Shown one piece after another: positions 63,324-64,000 of a stretch of DNA of 64,000 nucleotides. The position numbers and the translations under genes are program-made. This DNA is from Flammeovirga sp. OC4 (GTDB lineage: Bacteria; Bacteroidota; Bacteroidia; Cytophagales; Flammeovirgaceae): NCBI RefSeq assembly GCF_000812565.1, contig NZ_JTAM01000001.1, forward strand, positions 62,001 to 126,000, written 5' to 3'. The notes beneath the pieces were generated by a model. The model did no database searches. It was not told the origin of the DNA and saw nothing but the letters and a program-made list of their open reading frames with translations. Each line of letters begins with the position of its first letter. Position 1 is the stretch's first letter.

Positions 63324-64000
63324 TTAAAACTTTTCCTTATAAATATGACAGTAAGGTAGACCTGCAGTTTTCTCATAATAATCTTGGTGATATTCTTCGG
63401 CTTTCCAAAAAGTTAAACCTTCTGCGGGTGTCAGTTTTGTTACCACTTCATAACCCTTCGCTTTTAGTTGAGCAATAAGAAGAATGGCCTCTTCTTTTTG
63501 CTTTTCATCCATATAAAATATTTCTGTTCGGTACTGAGTTCCAATATCTGGACCTTGTCGATCCACTTGAGAAGGATCATGTGTTTCAAAAAATAATTTG
63601 GTTAGGGATTCAAAGCTAACTCGATCTGAATCATATACTACTTTTACAGCTTCCGCATGCCCTGTTGTTCCAGTACAAACCTCTTTATAAGTTGGATTAT
63701 CTACTGTTCCACCAATGTATCCAACATCACAAGAGATCACGCCTTTCCATCTTAAAAAATAGAATTGTGTACCCCAGAAACAACCCGAAGCAAAAATGGC
63801 GGTTTTAGGATTCTTCACTTCATTACCTTCAAAATCTAGTGAGACAGAATTTACGCAGTGTCTCATATTCTTAGGCGTAAGTTGTTCACCTTCGAAAACA
63901 TGTCCTAAATGACCATCACAATTTGAACAAAGGATTTCTACTCTTTGACCGTCTGCATCAGGTACTCTTTTAATAGCTCCTTCTATTTCATCATCAAAAC
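63324..64000 (-). CDS. msrBA: Bifunctional peptide methionine sulfoxide reductase MsrB-MsrA (5' end cut by the window)
   Basis: The frame is open from the window edge at 64000 to the stop at 63324, so the start lies outside. The visible N-terminal part is MsrB: zinc Cys pair C-S-N-C with GHLGHVFEG, then [11 protein letters not shown] with the catalytic Cys. After a short linker ([11 protein letters not shown]), MsrA follows: [11 protein letters not shown] with its catalytic Cys, [14 protein letters not shown], and the C-terminal [11 protein letters not shown]. MsrA reduces the S- and MsrB the R-form of methionine sulfoxide, repairing oxidised proteins with thioredoxin as donor. Treating the ATG at 63866 as a start would cut MsrB in half. 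Confidence 0.95.
   Translation of the reverse strand, partial: FDDEIEGAIKRVPDADGQRVEILCSNCDGHLGHVFEGEQLTPKNMRHCVNSVSLDFEGNEVKNPKTAIFASGCFWGTQFYFLRWKGVISCDVGYIGGTVDNPTYKEVCTGTTGHAEAVKVVYDSDRVSFESLTKLFFETHDPSQVDRQGPDIGTQYRTEIFYMDEKQKEEAILLIAQLKAKGYEVVTKLTPAEGLTFWKAEEYHQDYYEKTAGLPYCHIYKEKF

Noticed and set aside
63324-63866. Stand-alone MsrA starting at the ATG at 63866
   Set aside because: The frame stays open to the window edge and encodes the MsrB zinc and catalytic region (CSNC, GHLGH, RHCVNS), so this ATG is internal to a fused gene.
1-64000. CRISPR array, insertion sequence, prophage or rRNA operon
   Set aside because: I saw no regularly spaced repeats, transposase or integrase, phage structural genes, or rRNA sequence anywhere in the window.

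Overview
The window is AT-rich bacterial DNA with compact genes and no rRNA, CRISPR array or transposase. I read it as the chromosome of a marine Bacteroidota, probably Cytophagales and Flammeovirga-like. The grounds are TonB receptors with CarboxypepD_reg domains, many Cys-lipoproteins and thioredoxin-fold lipoprotein or periplasmic proteins, DUF4136, DUF2490 and DUF418 families, Rpn-type PDDEXK proteins, almost no Shine-Dalgarno sequences, and repeated TAnnTTTG -7 promoter elements of the Bacteroidota sigma factor. The genus is an inference from memory, not a measured result.

Layout, 0-20 kb: folD; a small membrane protein; a compact structured RNA/29-codon ORF unit (1549-1724); a YdeI-like protein; a secreted serpin; an Rpn nuclease gene bracketed by two near-identical palindromes; lysA; the lrgA/lrgB-like pair; an 883-aa CarboxypepD_reg/thioredoxin surface protein; a CPBP protease; a lipoprotein; a TolC-HlyD-ABC-2 permease export operon with a TetR-type palindrome at its promoter; a DUF819 transporter; an AI-2E family transporter.

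20-36 kb: two disrupted genes (a TPR-like gene with an in-frame TGA at 19828 and a DUF418 membrane gene with a -1 frameshift near 21960), DUF2490, a DUF4437 cupin lipoprotein, methionine aminopeptidase, the rpsF-rpsR-rplI ribosomal operon, a CobW GTPase, a CBS-less IMPDH/GMP reductase, two thioredoxin-TPR paralogues, a His-rich ZnuD-like TonB receptor, DoxX, tRNA-Met(CAU) and gcvT.

36-64 kb: small regulators and DUF1232; a DUF4136 lipoprotein and an outer-membrane barrel; a ferrous-iron operon (DtxR-FeoA fusion plus FeoB split into separate GTPase and membrane genes) behind a DtxR-like operator; floA; a POT peptide transporter; two paralogous secreted proteins; menC; a SPOR-like lipoprotein; a HEAT-cyclophilin lipoprotein; a nucleoside salvage cluster (pyrimidine nucleoside phosphorylase, deoC, deoB, deoD) that would turn nucleosides into bases plus acetaldehyde and glyceraldehyde-3-phosphate; a 680-aa secreted protein; a GMC oxidoreductase; DUF445; a MORN-repeat protein; a GH53 galactanase; and an msrB-msrA fusion cut by the window end.

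Most of this is housekeeping and envelope biology. The items I would look at first are the palindrome-bracketed rpn gene, the small structured transcript at 1549-1724, the two interrupted genes, the iron operon with its operator, the orphan TetR-type operator, and the probable dispersed repeat in the 42.0-42.4 kb gap. I did not find a clear, previously undescribed defence or biosynthetic system.
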